Assembly: GCA_029641185.1 (NCBI GenBank)
Contig: JAPWGK010000006.1
Span: 124,001-188,000 of the forward strand
Reading direction: 5' to 3'
DNA from: Pseudofabraea citricarpa
Taxonomy: Eukaryota > Ascomycota > Leotiomycetes > Helotiales > Dermateaceae
Length of the DNA: 64,000 bases
Part shown: positions 19,221-29,828 of the stretch, piece after piece
Numbering within the stretch: position 1 is the first letter of the stretch
Layout: each line of letters starts with the position of its first letter
Translations under genes and position numbers: made by a program
Notes under the pieces: model-generated
Database searches by the model: none
Told to the model about the DNA's origin: nothing
The model's input: only the letters and a program-made list of their open reading frames with translations

Positions 19221-19845
19221 CTGGGCTGCGGCATTGTTCGTCCCCCCTCTCACCCCCATGGCGACTCTGGGAATTTGGCCACGCGCTAGACTCGCCACTC
19301 CGAAAGCTACTGAAAGCACCCCCCCGGCTGGTTGGCTGGTTCGCTGAAAAAAGGCTGGCACTGCCCAACCACAGGTCCACAAGTCCACCGAGAGATCCAC
19401 AGATCCACTTGTCGCCATGCATCTCAGGCCACTACACAGCGCACACCACCCATCACTAACCACTGCCCACCGCCGCCCACCCTCCAATCCCGCCCACAAC
19501 CGATCACTGGCCACCCGCACCGGCACCCCGATGCAGAACCTGCCCAGGTGGAATTCAAACCCCCTCTCCCTCTCCCGACTTCCTTCTTGTCAACGACCTC
19601 TCACTCCATCATTCACATCATCCCATCCGATATCACCCTCCATCTCGCTGCCTCTCCATAAACACTCCACAACCACCCACACTCCAACTCACTGATCCTC
19701 TTCCTCCATCAACTTCGATTCGACGTCCATTGTTGTTGTCATCAGCATCATCAACATCAGCCTCACCGACCCCTTCTCGCCGTCCCAACAAGAACAACAA
19801 CCGTCCACTCGCACACCCACACAGCCGTCAGTAGATGAGCCGATA

Positions 19846-20403
19846 ATGTCTTCCTACTACCACTACAACACTCACCAACATCCCGCCGCCGTAAATGCGC
19901 AACCAACATCCACACATCACAGTGGCCGCGGTCGCAGGGCTCCTCGCCTGTCGCAAAATGCCCACAAACAATTCCGGAGTGTGAGGAAGGACGAGGAAGC
20001 GGCGGCACTGGTATCCTTCCGCCAACGCTTCGAGGCAGGCCGGTCCTTCGACCTGGACGACGACTTGGAATTCTGTCCAAACCTCCTGTCCGACGTCGAT
20101 TTGGTCTCGATCCATTCCTCGTCCTCGGACCGCTCTTCATTGTCGAGTGGGTCACCTTCGGCTTCACCACAGTCGACCCAGGTCTCGCCAGACTCGGGTT
20201 TCTCTCTCAACTCCAACTCCAACCCGTACATTCCTTCCGGTTACCAGACCCAGCAAGCAACCTTGAAGTTGCATCAACCGGCCGCGACCCGTATACGTAA
20301 TGCGATCCCGATCGTAAACCCAAGCACCGGTATCAGCATGTCAAGCCCACCACAGTCGGTATCACCCGCCAGAATGCAGCAGGCTCTCGGCCGAAGATGG
20401 TAG
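19846..20403 (+). CDS. Small Ser-rich conserved-looking fungal protein, function unknown
   Basis: A 185-codon uninterrupted gene. The N-terminal third has a basic motif GRGRRAPRLSQNAHKQFRS, followed by an acidic-hydrophobic block (FRQRFEAGRSFDLDDDLEF, CPNLLSDVDLVSIHS) and then a long Ser/Pro-rich low-complexity region rich in potential phosphorylation sites. I believe proteins with this layout are widespread in filamentous ascomycetes, but I cannot name the family or a function. No membrane segment or signal peptide is visible. It is preceded by a long C/T-rich leader typical of strongly transcribed fungal genes. The start is the ATG nearest that leader. Confidence 0.72.
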   Translation: MSSYYHYNTHQHPAAVNAQPTSTHHSGRGRRAPRLSQNAHKQFRSVRKDEEAAALVSFRQRFEAGRSFDLDDDLEFCPNLLSDVDLVSIHSSSSDRSSLSSGSPSASPQSTQVSPDSGFSLNSNSNPYIPSGYQTQQATLKLHQPAATRIRNAIPIVNPSTGISMSSPPQSVSPARMQQALGRRW

Positions 20404-21737
20404 AAGGCTACAGCTTCTGTTTCCTCCGCAACAGGCTCGGCCTGGCATCTTTCGCGCTGATTGTTGATCGCTCTCTGATCATCCTTCATTCTGGTGGGCT
20501 ACCCATTCCTGGGCATTGATCATCCGGTTACGACACTTCCTCAATGAATCCTCTGTACAAAATTCCGTTATTCATACAATTCCTTGAGAGGCCACGGTGG
20601 ACCTGACGATATCGATACCCTATTTTTAATACACGGACATGGTGGGTTTACATATGATGTTGGTTTGATTTGAGCGCGCATGCATTTTCTTGCGTTGGTG
20701 TTTGGCTTGCATTTGATTTGTGGATGGGACAGAAGCGGCGACTTCTCGCGGTCTACGAAAAAAACAAAAGATACGTCACATAGAACGATGGGCTTATACG
20801 GTGTTTTCCTTGGGTACTATACGGATGGGCAAAGACATTTTTCCTGATTTCTCTTTTCAGCGGGCTGGGTGTAGGTGTCAACAATGGCTGCTGCGGCGGT
20901 ACTCTTTTTGTATGGACGAGTATATTCGCTTTTGCGGGCCTCTTCTGTTGGTGTTGGTCATTTCGATGCGCTTTGGTTACTGGTTACTAGCGGGTGATCT
21001 GGCGGGGTTGCATTTGCTTTGCGTTGGTTGCGTTGGATATCAACCATGTCATACCATAAGGCGAGTGATGATATATGTTGGGCATCTGGGGATGACTGGG
21101 ACGGGTACATCCTTTTGTTAAAGCGGTTCATTTCTAATTTTCTTTGCGGAAAGAGTTTGGGATGGGTTTGATATGGTTATTATATCCTCTTCAATGGCTG
21201 GCTAATCTTAGCTCAGCCAATGATTTTCCATGATTCTTGCATATAGGCCAATTGCCTCACAATTCTACTGTATTACACACAAAATCTTCTGCTTCCTTTC
21301 ATGTGCTGGTGCATACACAACGCCTGATAGAACTTGATGGCGACTGTGGTCTCCATCTTCCATCCAATGTGAGGAGTCCAAAAACGGATGACCGGATTGA
21401 TACTCGATGGTCGTTCGCATGGTGGGCCCAATTCGATGGATGGATGACGTAGGATGGTAAATGGCAACCGAGGAAGCAAAGTTGACTACCATCTCGCGAC
21501 ATCAAGCTAAGTCTGAGCACTATGACAGAGGGTAATTGAGACCCAGAAAACATCTTCTTGCTTCTTCAATCCCTCTCTCCCTCCTTCAAATCACCACCTC
21601 GACTTTTCAATCCTAAACCTCAGACCTCCAAATCGTCAATTGATATCTTGTAAGTCCTATCACATGGCTCGAGCGGTTGGCTTTAAGCTCACGATTTGCA
21701 TGCGTAGGGCAGTTACGAGACGATATCAACCAACAAA
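20404..21737. other. Intergenic and 3' UTR, no gene seen
   Basis: Follows the Ser-rich protein and precedes the small mitochondrial-type protein. A 133-codon frame at 20720-21121 has no family features and probably lies in the 3' UTR. A possible 5' UTR intron of the downstream gene (GTAAGT near 21652, acceptor TAG near 21709) is visible. Confidence 0.45.
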
Positions 21738-22172
21738 ATGTCTTTCATTCTACGAAACACGATGAGATCTGCTGCTGCTGCAAGACCGGCCGTCAGAATG
21801 GCTGCTATCCAGCAGAGGACTTTTGCCAACACAAGCGTACGAGCTTTGAAGGAGACTGACCGTCGTAAGTATTTCTCTCTCCCTTGATTGCTTCACATCA
21901 CATGCCACAAGCATTAGAACAAACGCAAGAGTAACACGAGGAGATGCTGATACCTAGTAGACTCGCCCGATCTCTCAGAGCAGAATGAGAAGCACAAGGA
22001 AGACAGCCTGAAGAAGCAGAAGGAGGGCAAGGGACACTGGAAGCCCGAGCTCGCATCGGATAGCGAAGAGGCCATTGCGGCGGACCGCCACGAGCACTCG
22101 GATCACAGCGAGAAGGGCATCAAGGAATTGCAGAAGAAGACGGAGAAGCACGCCGATGAGAAGCATTCGTAG
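21738..22172 (+). CDS. Small mitochondrial-targeted conserved fungal protein
   Basis: Two exons, 21738-21864 and 21961-22172, give 112 aa. The N-terminus MSFILRNTMRSAAAARPAVR is rich in Arg, Ser and Ala without acids, a classic mitochondrial presequence; RTFANTSVRAL may be near the cleavage site. The mature part is very hydrophilic and Lys/Glu/His-rich (HSPDLSEQNEKHKEDSLKKQ, KGHWKPELASDSEEAIAADR). I recognise this as a recurring fungal type but know no experimentally defined role. The splice junction gives CAC-TCG-CCC (HSPDL), using the second of two nearby TAG acceptors. It is convergent with the SNARE gene. Confidence 0.75.
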
Positions 22173-22918
22173 GTGTTGACCTTGCTCTGCTTGTTCTCCC
22201 GCTACCACTGCTACCACTGCCACTCCTGCCTTTTCCTGCGTTGCTTGCGTTCGGATCTGGCTGATGATTTCTTTTTTTGCGATTGTTGTATAGGCATGGA
22301 ACTAGTCAGGACTCTGGATTGTAGTGGTGGCCAGGCCCGAGGAATTCATCGTCGTGATCATGATGCTGCTTGGATGTTGTATAATACCAGGGTGAAAATC
22401 GAGAAAACAGTATCCGCGTCTGGGCTGGCTAGCTGGCTGGTTTGTGGTGAAGAGTAGTATTTGTTAGCGGCGTTCAATAAGATGAGTTAGCATATGATGA
22501 TATATTAAAAGAACCGTGATAAATATAATTATCTACTTGTTTCAAAAAGTAACAGCAGTTCATACTAACACCAAAAGTCATCTTACTCAATAATAAGCAA
22601 GTTGCACAGTTCCTGATAATCAGCCACCTCCTTATACTTGCCCACTTCCTGATACCTACTCACTTCCTGATCAATATGGGCCCACCCTAAACATTAATTA
22701 CTCACTGGGTCAATTTACCTGCCATTAAAATTTGACTCTTCTATATTCCTGCTGGTGTAAATAAAATCAATCACTGAGTGATATTCTGTACAGCGAATCT
22801 CTTGTGGAAATGAGTTACACACTCCAGATTACCTCCTACGCCCAAACTCCAATATGCTGCAGATGCCCAACCGTTTTCATGTATGAACACCGACTACCAT
22901 GTTGACCCATCCTGCAGC
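22173..22918. other. Convergent 3' region
   Basis: About 750 bp between the stops of the small mitochondrial-type protein and the SNARE gene. It includes a loose series of CACTTCCTGAT words around 22600-22680. No gene is visible. Confidence 0.5.
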
Positions 22919-23802
22919 CTATTTCAATATAATGATCAGCAGTACCAATATGATGATCAAGATGAGGATGACCGTCAACTGCATATTATCTTTCGCCTTC
23001 CTCGCAACATTGCCAAGATTCTTCCTGGCTTGGTCCAACCTCGTCTGATGTCGATCCACATGGCCATCAACCTCATCCAACATCTGTACATGCTCGTCCA
23101 GCTCATCGCCAATCTGGATACTCAGTTCGCGCTGCCGGCTGATGCTCTCACCAAGTCTATCCAACGCTTCATCCTGATCGGCAAGCACTTGGGAGTGGTA
23201 GGCATGAATCTGCTGATTATCTAGGTGGGACTGGTCGGGAGGACCTGGCGAGGGCTCATCGCGATATGGGAAGAGGGCGGCTCGGTTGCTATCCGCATCG
23301 GTCGCTGGGCTATCGGAGAAGCGGACTGACTTTGGGGAGGAAGAGTTAGGCTTGCTTCGTAATGACTTCTTGAGGAATGATGAGGAGGGGTTTACGTTGG
23401 GACGTTGTGATGCTCGTGCGAAATCTGCTGCAAGTGCTGGATCATTGGGATGGTTGAGGGTATTATTATCAGAAGGAACGCCATGGAACTGGGATGCTAA
23501 TTCATCATATTGCATTCGCAGGCTATGCTCGGTTTCTTGGAGAGTGAGAGAGGCTCTGTGACCTTGGTTAGCTATGCTCAACAACAAGGGCTTGTGTCAA
23601 CTCACGAAGTCTCTCCTGCCTCTTGTAACCGCACTCGCTCCTCTGTAACTTTCTCGAGCCCTTCCCTTAGTGATTCTAAAGACCTAGATATATGGCCATC
23701 TTGCGATGTGGGCTCTAGGTTTAGGGATATTGCCCTTTGTCGTTCTAGCAAGGAAAGCTTTATATGGTCTGCCAGCAGAAAGTATTGGTTCGGGTTTGCC
23801 AT
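22919..23802 (-). CDS. syn8: Syntaxin-8-like Qc-SNARE
   Basis: Predicted tail-anchored SNARE for endosomal or vacuolar membrane fusion. Two exons, 23606-23802 and 22919-23555, joined through GTGAGT...CACAG to give 277 aa. The N-terminus (NQYFLLADHIKLSLLERQRA) matches the start of fungal Syn8-type proteins. A central Ser-rich linker follows. The C-terminal SNARE helix runs from about 180 to 255 (HSQVLADQDEALDRLGESIS, with a central Gln in LDEHVQMLDEV), and the final 21 residues are a single hydrophobic anchor ending in a lone Lys. I place the start at 23802; the frame is open further upstream but that sequence looks like leader. Assignment to Syn8 rather than Tlg1 is by overall resemblance. 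Confidence 0.85.
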
Positions 23803-24414
23803 GACTGTGTAGGCAGCTCGGTGGTTTGTTGGGATGATAGGTGAACTGCGATCTAGTTGGTCTTGTGCGCAAAGATGGAGGGTGCGAATCTCTCCTGGGC
23901 TGGATGTTGCTCCGGATAGCTCTGGTATATGTATGAGTTGTGGAAAGTTGGCTTGATTGTCGTCAGCCTGGCACTGCACTGCTCAGTCCATGTGTTCCAG
24001 CAATTGCCAAACCCCAAAGTCCTGCGAGCCAATGGCATCAGCTGTCTCCCGGGCGGTGACGGGTGGCAAAACATACATTCCGGGCAGGAACGTGGTTGAA
24101 GCCGAGAGGTACCTTCGAGACATCGTGACTTGTGTCTGGCCGTCCTCTCTTTACTTAAAACATACACCGTCCTTCCCTCAATATTTCTCCTACCACGATA
24201 CGACACTCCTTTGACATCAGCACACACCCGACAGGCTTGTCAGATCGCCTAGGCTTGACATCAGCATTTCAGCTCGTCACACCTCACTTCGGCCCTACGG
24301 CTCGGCAGCTTGTGAATATCTTTCTGACTTCCGCTCTTCCTGAAAGCAAAGAACTTTGAATCTCCCAAGAACTCTCCTCGGGAGGGAGGTTGATGATAGC
24401 TGTAAAAAAGAATC
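23803..24414. promoter_or_regulatory. Divergent promoter region, SNARE and RING genes
   Basis: The 612 bp separate two genes transcribed outward, so both promoters must lie here. No specific operator or TATA element stands out. Confidence 0.4.
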
Positions 24415-25764
24415 ATGCCTCCTCCTCCAAACACTCCTGATGGCACACCACCGGACCTCAGTCCTGTTCGCATCACCGTCCCACCAAATACGCCCTTCAA
24501 CCACGGATCTCCAGCACGATCCCGGAGACCAACTCGTACGCGGAATAGTCACTCTACAGATGATACCGGCTCCTACGAGGTTGGATCTTCTGATTACATC
24601 GATTTCCGCAGTCTGAAATATATCTCTGATGTCGACGAGAATCTCTTATGTCCGATCTGTCACGTTGCTCTAGTAGAGCCTGTGACCACGGTCTGCGACC
24701 ACACTTTCTGTAGAGAGTGTCTTCAAACTGCCTGGAACTCCAACAAATCCTGTCCGATAGATCGAAAATCACTATCTTTGCCAGAAGACATCATACCTTC
24801 GCCCAAGATTGTCCTTAATCAGCTTGATGCTCTGAAGGTCAAGTGCTTATGCTGTGGAGATCCGCTTCCCCGATCTATGCTCCGGAACCATCTCAATCGA
24901 TACTGCAGCAATGCACTAGTTAAGTGCTTGGATGAAGCATGTGAGAAGCTAGTCATGAGGAAAGACGAAGGAAAGGGTTGTCTGCATCGTGATGCGGTTT
25001 GCCCAGATTGCGAGGAACATCACCAGGAAATTGACATGGACTCTCACAGAGAGCTTGATTGTGAGAGACGAGAAACAGCTTGTGAGCACTGCGGAGACAC
25101 TATACTGCGATGCAAACAAGCCGAACACTTCAGCGTATGTCCAGAAGTGATTACTCCTTGCAAATGGACCAAGTATGGCTGCCAGGAGGAGTCCTTACGC
25201 AAGGACTCAGGCAAACATGTTACAGTATGCTCTTTTAATGCCGTTGGCTTGATGGCGGACATGCTCCAGGCGGAGATCGCAACGTTGAGGGAACAGGTTC
25301 ATACCTTAAACGAGAAAGACAAGAACCAAGAACGGCGCATCAAATTCCTGGAGACACACCCACATTTCAGCTTTTCCGATGTCTCCTCCCAGACTGTGTC
25401 CCGTCTCCCAGATTCTTCTCCGGCAGCAGAGTTCCCAGAGTCACGGGATCAGTACCTCCTCTCTTTGCTTGAATCCCAGGAAACCAAGGTAGATCAATTG
25501 TCTGCTGGAATGACTGAACTGGAGGCAAAGCAGACCATGATGTTGTTCAATGAGACAATCCAGATCAAGGAACAACTTGCTGAACTTCGAAGTGCACAAG
25601 GCGTCATTGGCATGCATGTAAGATGGTTGATGAACTTTCGGATGCAAGAACGACGACCAGGACCAGGGCCGGGATCAAGTGGCGGCTCTGAGTCTGGTGG
25701 ACCTGGTAGTGAAGGGCATCGGAGGTTGAGTGATACTATGCGGGATGTGATTACGAAATTATGA
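24415..25764 (+). CDS. RING and TRAF-type zinc-finger protein, likely E3 ligase
   Basis: Intronless gene for 449 aa. A RING finger spans about 79-116: CPIC, then CDHTFCREC and CPIDR, giving a C3HC3D ligand set typical of fungal TRAF-like proteins. A second Cys-rich block at about 145-285 includes CLCCGDPLPRSMLRNHLNRYC, CPDCEEHHQ, CEHCGDTILRCKQAEHFSVC and CKWTKYGC, that is, TRAF-type zinc fingers. A coiled-coil-like segment follows (LQAEIATLREQVHTLNEKDK) and a second around 350-400. The tail is Gly/Ser-rich. Probably a ubiquitin ligase; the partner is unknown. There is no MATH domain visible, so this is not a full TRAF. Confidence 0.9.
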   Translation: MPPPPNTPDGTPPDLSPVRITVPPNTPFNHGSPARSRRPTRTRNSHSTDDTGSYEVGSSDYIDFRSLKYISDVDENLLCPICHVALVEPVTTVCDHTFCRECLQTAWNSNKSCPIDRKSLSLPEDIIPSPKIVLNQLDALKVKCLCCGDPLPRSMLRNHLNRYCSNALVKCLDEACEKLVMRKDEGKGCLHRDAVCPDCEEHHQEIDMDSHRELDCERRETACEHCGDTILRCKQAEHFSVCPEVITPCKWTKYGCQEESLRKDSGKHVTVCSFNAVGLMADMLQAEIATLREQVHTLNEKDKNQERRIKFLETHPHFSFSDVSSQTVSRLPDSSPAAEFPESRDQYLLSLLESQETKVDQLSAGMTELEAKQTMMLFNETIQIKEQLAELRSAQGVIGMHVRWLMNFRMQERRPGPGPGSSGGSESGGPGSEGHRRLSDTMRDVITKL

Positions 25765-27011
25765 GAAACTGGGCGGGAAACAGGTTGGCGGTATTTTAAG
25801 GTCTGTGATATCCAAGGTGCAATACCTATAGGCGTTTCAAGGAAGTTGAGGGCATCTGAGTATCGACTCGAAACAATTCGGTTCTACATGGATTGCGGGT
25901 TAGAAATAATGTCAGGGTTTATGATATTAGGCTTCAATGACTTGCCCATTCACGTAAGGTGATGTTTCAAACCAATCCTCTGTGTGTGCTGATCATTGTT
26001 TCAAACGTATCATTGTTCAGAATATTCGATTCTTTCAGAATTGAATGAGCCTCATCTACCTAGGTAGAGAAACAAATGGTTTGAGCCTTCATGTCCATAC
26101 AGCAAGCGGGGTAACATCTTGACTACCCCTCGGGTCATTTGTAAGTAGGTTGTGCGGTACTCCACGTGCAACAAAACATGTGCAAGACATGTGTTCTCGC
26201 AAAATCGCCCTTGGATCCAGACGAAAAACAGGTTGTCCGAGGTCCTACAGATGTGCAACAAAAGTATGCTACGGTATATTCGCAACCCATTCTTGGTTAG
26301 GGGTACAAGGTTAAATTTCCTTTATCTTGTAGATGTGCAACAAGCGCGCTGCTATCTTTCATGATTGGCCCCAAGTGCGTAATTTCAAAATCACATGCAA
26401 TCAAAAGAGATGTACTGCCGTATGCATTCTATAAATATGCAACGAGATATACAGATTGCATAGTACAGACTTGCAACAAAGATATAATCAGCCTTCGATA
26501 TTGGTCAATTATGCATCCCCATGGATCTCCGTCCAATGAACCAACAATTGCGCAATTAGTGGTCGTATATAGGACCCTAGATAAATATAACTGGGAGCAA
26601 AGTATAGCTACTAAAGCCTGCTGACATTCAATAAAATCTGTTATGCTATTCTTCCTTGGGCTACTTATAATCTTGGGAGAAGAAGTTCATCATAAAATTT
26701 GGGGGATGACTTGGGTCTAAGGTTCGTTGAGCCCTGCTAATATGCACTGACGAAATACGTGTGTAGTCGGGATTAAGAGAACAGATATATTCAAGCATCA
26801 AGGATTCTAGATTGTGGCTAGAAAGACTTTTGGTGTTGTTCTTCCAGGCACGATATGTTATCAAGCCACACGATAGGTACCGGGAATTTAAGGCCATAAT
26901 CCTCTGTATAACTTCCACGAAAGAAAGAGAGAGAAAAGTTTGTCTTGCAATTTCAAGCTGCCTTCCAGGATTGCTGGATCAAATTCTCATGCGCAAGACA
27001 AACGTACCTGT
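25765..27011. other. Intergenic, contains diverged tandem repeat
   Basis: No credible gene in 1.25 kb. The section 26110-26360 carries diverged repeat units (entered separately). The rest is AT-rich spacer with stops in all frames. Confidence 0.45.
26150..26490 (+). repeat. Diverged repeat units marked by TGCAACAA
   Basis: TGCAACAA or a one-base variant begins at 26167, 26254, 26336, 26438 and 26472. The first three are 82-87 bp apart and their flanks partly align, for example TCGCAAAATCGCCCTTGG near 26195 with TCGCAACCCATTCTTGG near 26279. This suggests an old tandem duplication. Confidence 0.45.
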
Positions 27012-27485
27012 CTACGTAGATTGACGTCTTTTGTTACATGGTCTCTCCTCGAAATCCAAGGTTCCATCATCGCTCTGACTTGACTTGGGCACCGGTTTGT
27101 CGGTCTCGTTGTGTGCTTCCTCATCTTCCCTGACCTTGCTCAGATAATCATCCATAGCCTTCTTGCTCGCCATTTCCTTGTTCTTTTTCTTCTCCGCCGC
27201 GGCCCGCTTTCTCTGCGCGGTAGCCCGCTTCATTGCCCCCTCCAGCTCCCTTTCTTCCTCGAATCGCAGCTGGATCAGATTCATGATTTTGAAGGTGTCC
27301 AGGGGATCACATCTACCATCTTCTTGGCAGGAGTAGCAGTCATCTCCGGACGCACGCCAGTTGCTCTTTGGTCGTTTTCCCTGGGGACACTTGCGGGTGC
27401 TTACAGCTCCATCATCGGTGCAGGGTTCAAATGATTGGATGATTGAATGCAGACAGGCATACTGAACCTTATGGATTTTACACAT
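27012..27485 (-). CDS. Cys/His-rich small protein, function unknown
   Basis: A 157-codon uninterrupted gene. The N-terminal 60 residues carry Cys and His at MCKIHKVQYACLH, EPCTDD, RKCPQG, DDCYSC and GRCDP, which could bind zinc. The middle is a highly charged helix (LRFEEERELEGAMKRATAQR and the Lys-rich KKKNKEMASKK), probably coiled-coil with a nuclear-localisation-like basic patch. The start MC is shared with the divergent gene at 28427. I recognise no characterised family; a DNA- or protein-binding zinc module is only a guess. Start is the first Met and fits the Cys motif. Confidence 0.6.
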   Translation of the reverse strand: MCKIHKVQYACLHSIIQSFEPCTDDGAVSTRKCPQGKRPKSNWRASGDDCYSCQEDGRCDPLDTFKIMNLIQLRFEEERELEGAMKRATAQRKRAAAEKKKNKEMASKKAMDDYLSKVREDEEAHNETDKPVPKSSQSDDGTLDFEERPCNKRRQST

Positions 27486-28426
27486 GTTGTTGGCGGCTTC
27501 GCGAGATCTGCTCGATAATAATTAGCGAAGCATTTGAGTTCCAGGGAGAGTGAAGCAGTGGACTTTTAATAGTAAAAGCGCATATAGAAAGAAAGTTCAA
27601 GTGACATAAGCGCAAGTCTAAATGCTCTTGCTATATGTTTTGATCTTGGACTTACATCGTGGTAATTCGATCTTGTGACTAGTTAGTGCGCAAGATTTCC
27701 GATTGTCAGGGTGGGTTCAGAGAGTAAACCGAAGAAAATTTCAGATAGCTACCAATCCTGTATGCCTTGTTAGTGAGAGGTTTGGTTAGTTGTCATTTCG
27801 TATAAAGTACCTGAGAACCAAGATCAGAGGCGCATCTCACCTGTGGGTGGTTGTGAATGGATCGATGGTTTAGCGACGCTCTTGAGAATCGTCGTCTTCA
27901 CGGATACTAACCACGGCAGCTACGCTTGCCTAAGGCGACTAAATATTTAGGACGAGAAGTGAATCACAACTGGTAGTGTAGTCTTAGCGTGCTCAGAATA
28001 ATTAGGGCGTCTTTGAGATAAAAGGCAGGCTCGCTTATTTTCTCTTCGAACAACCATTCCATTTACTTGGATGCGCTATCACGGTTTTCTTAGCACGAGA
28101 GAACTCACACCCCTTCAAGGTATCATATCAATTTACTTCGTCTGCTGTAGATCGAACTAACAGACACCTACAGCGCAGCACCCAACCGCTTCAACTTCTT
28201 TCTGTCGATTCCCAATATTAAGAAAAGCGCAGCCAAAAACAAGCGACGCGAATGAAAGTTATTGCGCAACAACGATAGGACAGGAATTGAATACTTCAAC
28301 TTCGATCTATCGGCCCCAGACATACGAAATATCAAGTCAACAACAAACACAGCCGATAAAAGCTCTTGTACAACAGCCGTTCGAGTCAATCAACCAAGTA
28401 ACATCCAGACACAATTAGCACCCACA
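27486..28426. promoter_or_regulatory. Divergent intergenic region between two Cys/His-rich genes
   Basis: About 940 bp between the starts of two outward-facing genes. GTAAG-like sites occur, so untranslated exons are possible. No defined element is recognised. Confidence 0.35.
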
Positions 28427-29155
28427 ATGTGTATTGTCTGGGATAGGGTTTTCGGATGCGGCCATTACACCGAGACCAACAAATGGGACAAATGCAGAAG
28501 CTTTATACTTAGCTGTGACTGTCCTGGAGACAAAGTCATCCAGCAATTTGTGCCACACAAATGCTGGCTTTGCAGTGCTCGTCTCAGGGCAGGACGGCAG
28601 AGCTTGGGTTATATCGATGTTGGCGTTTCGGGCGATGTCGAAGCTGCCGTTACAGCAGACCATGTTGGCAGGATGCTCGGACCAATCAACATCAAGGAGT
28701 CGTATACCGAGCAAGCCAGCAGCGCTGATTTTGCTTCTGGTGTTGCGCGGGCTCGTACCTTTGGAGGGATTGGGAACGATAAGCAAGGATATCTTATCGA
28801 GAGAGCTGGTACTTTCGGAAAATCTGGAGATATGGGGAGAAGCCAAGGCATCGAAAAAGCTAGTACTTTCGGAGGAGCTGTATACAACAAGGGAACTCGG
28901 TTGATCGACAAGGCTGGTACTTTCGGCACGAGCAAGACTCTTGGTGGTATCGGCGATAAGAGAACCGACCCAATGAGTACCCGAATGTCGAAGACAGCTG
29001 GAAATGCCATTGGAGGAAATCGAGGTTTTGGTGGGCAAGATTACTTTGAGAATCGTTTATTTCCCGAGAAGCCAATTACTCAAGGTGAACGAAGATTTTC
29101 TGGGGGATACATGAGTGAGCGAACTCCCAATGAGTTCGGTTATCAAAGGCTGTAA
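28427..29155 (+). CDS. Cys/His-rich protein with AxTFG repeats, function unknown
   Basis: A 242-aa intronless gene. Its N-terminal 55 residues contain MCIVWDRVFGCGHY, DKCRSF, LSCDCPGD and HKCWLC, a Cys/His pattern resembling the N-terminus of the divergent neighbour. Residues about 100-190 contain four copies of a repeat with core A-[RGS]-TFG at 20-22 residue spacing (RARTFGGIGN, ERAGTFGKSG, EKASTFGGAV, DKAGTFGTSK). The remainder is Gly/Arg/Ser-rich and probably disordered. The frame is open upstream of 28427, but the MC start parallels the neighbour and I prefer it. No function can be assigned. Confidence 0.65.
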   Translation: MCIVWDRVFGCGHYTETNKWDKCRSFILSCDCPGDKVIQQFVPHKCWLCSARLRAGRQSLGYIDVGVSGDVEAAVTADHVGRMLGPINIKESYTEQASSADFASGVARARTFGGIGNDKQGYLIERAGTFGKSGDMGRSQGIEKASTFGGAVYNKGTRLIDKAGTFGTSKTLGGIGDKRTDPMSTRMSKTAGNAIGGNRGFGGQDYFENRLFPEKPITQGERRFSGGYMSERTPNEFGYQRL

Positions 29156-29828
29156 TTGTAGGAATACTTAGCTGGTCAGGGATACCTTATAAATGAAGGA
29201 AGTTCTTTTGCAGAAGATGAGAAATCAAGAAATGCAGAGGAATTTAACAAGAGTGATATTGACAACAGCATTGAAAGAAAAGAAGAAGAAAAAACGGGAA
29301 TACATGGCGCCGGCCGTGAAACCAGCCGCCGTCAAAAGATAGCATTCATGCTCACACTAAAATCCCATCGAGTTTCACAGGAGATATGCCGCAGGGAGAA
29401 TGTAAAATCAAAAAGTCTGTATTGGAGTTAAACATTTAATAAATATAACATTTTTCTTTTTCTTTTGAAAGACAAAGCTTACAAGCCCTGGAACTTCTGT
29501 AGAGTCAGGAGGATAATAGTACACTGATAATATTTGATCATTCAATCATGATAGTGAGAAAACACATCTGAAAACTACATCTGCAGTAAAGCCTCGATCT
29601 GATGGATTTCAAAAAGCAAATGTTGACTTTGTATCTTCATGTCGAGTGGAGGAAGCGAGGTATCAAGACCAGGGTGATCGACTTGATTGCAAGGTCAGGT
29701 GATCAGGTGGCATTTTCGCGGTTGTCTTAGCAACTCCTCACACCCCTCGTCATCGATAACCACAACCATAACTCCAACACCACACAGCACACATCACTAC
29801 GAGTAAGCGCAAACTAGAGACAACCATA
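29156..29828. other. Intergenic, no gene seen
   Basis: About 670 bp of AT-rich sequence containing the 3' UTR of the repeat protein and the promoter of the polymerase delta subunit. No element is recognised. Confidence 0.5.

Larger units (their letters stand above)
15293..19845. other. 4.5-kb gene-free stretch
   Basis: No frame longer than about 150 codons and no recognisable domain on either strand. The left half has balanced composition with stop codons in all frames. The part from about 18.3 kb becomes GC-richer, with short palindromic arrays, and the last 400 bp before 19846 are strongly C/T-rich, as in a fungal promoter or 5' leader. An inverted repeat is present near 15471-15500. I see no transposase remnant. 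Confidence 0.5.

Noticed and set aside
20720..21121. 133-codon plus-strand frame
   Set aside because: Within the probable 3' UTR of the Ser-rich gene, no domain and Cys/Trp-rich random composition.
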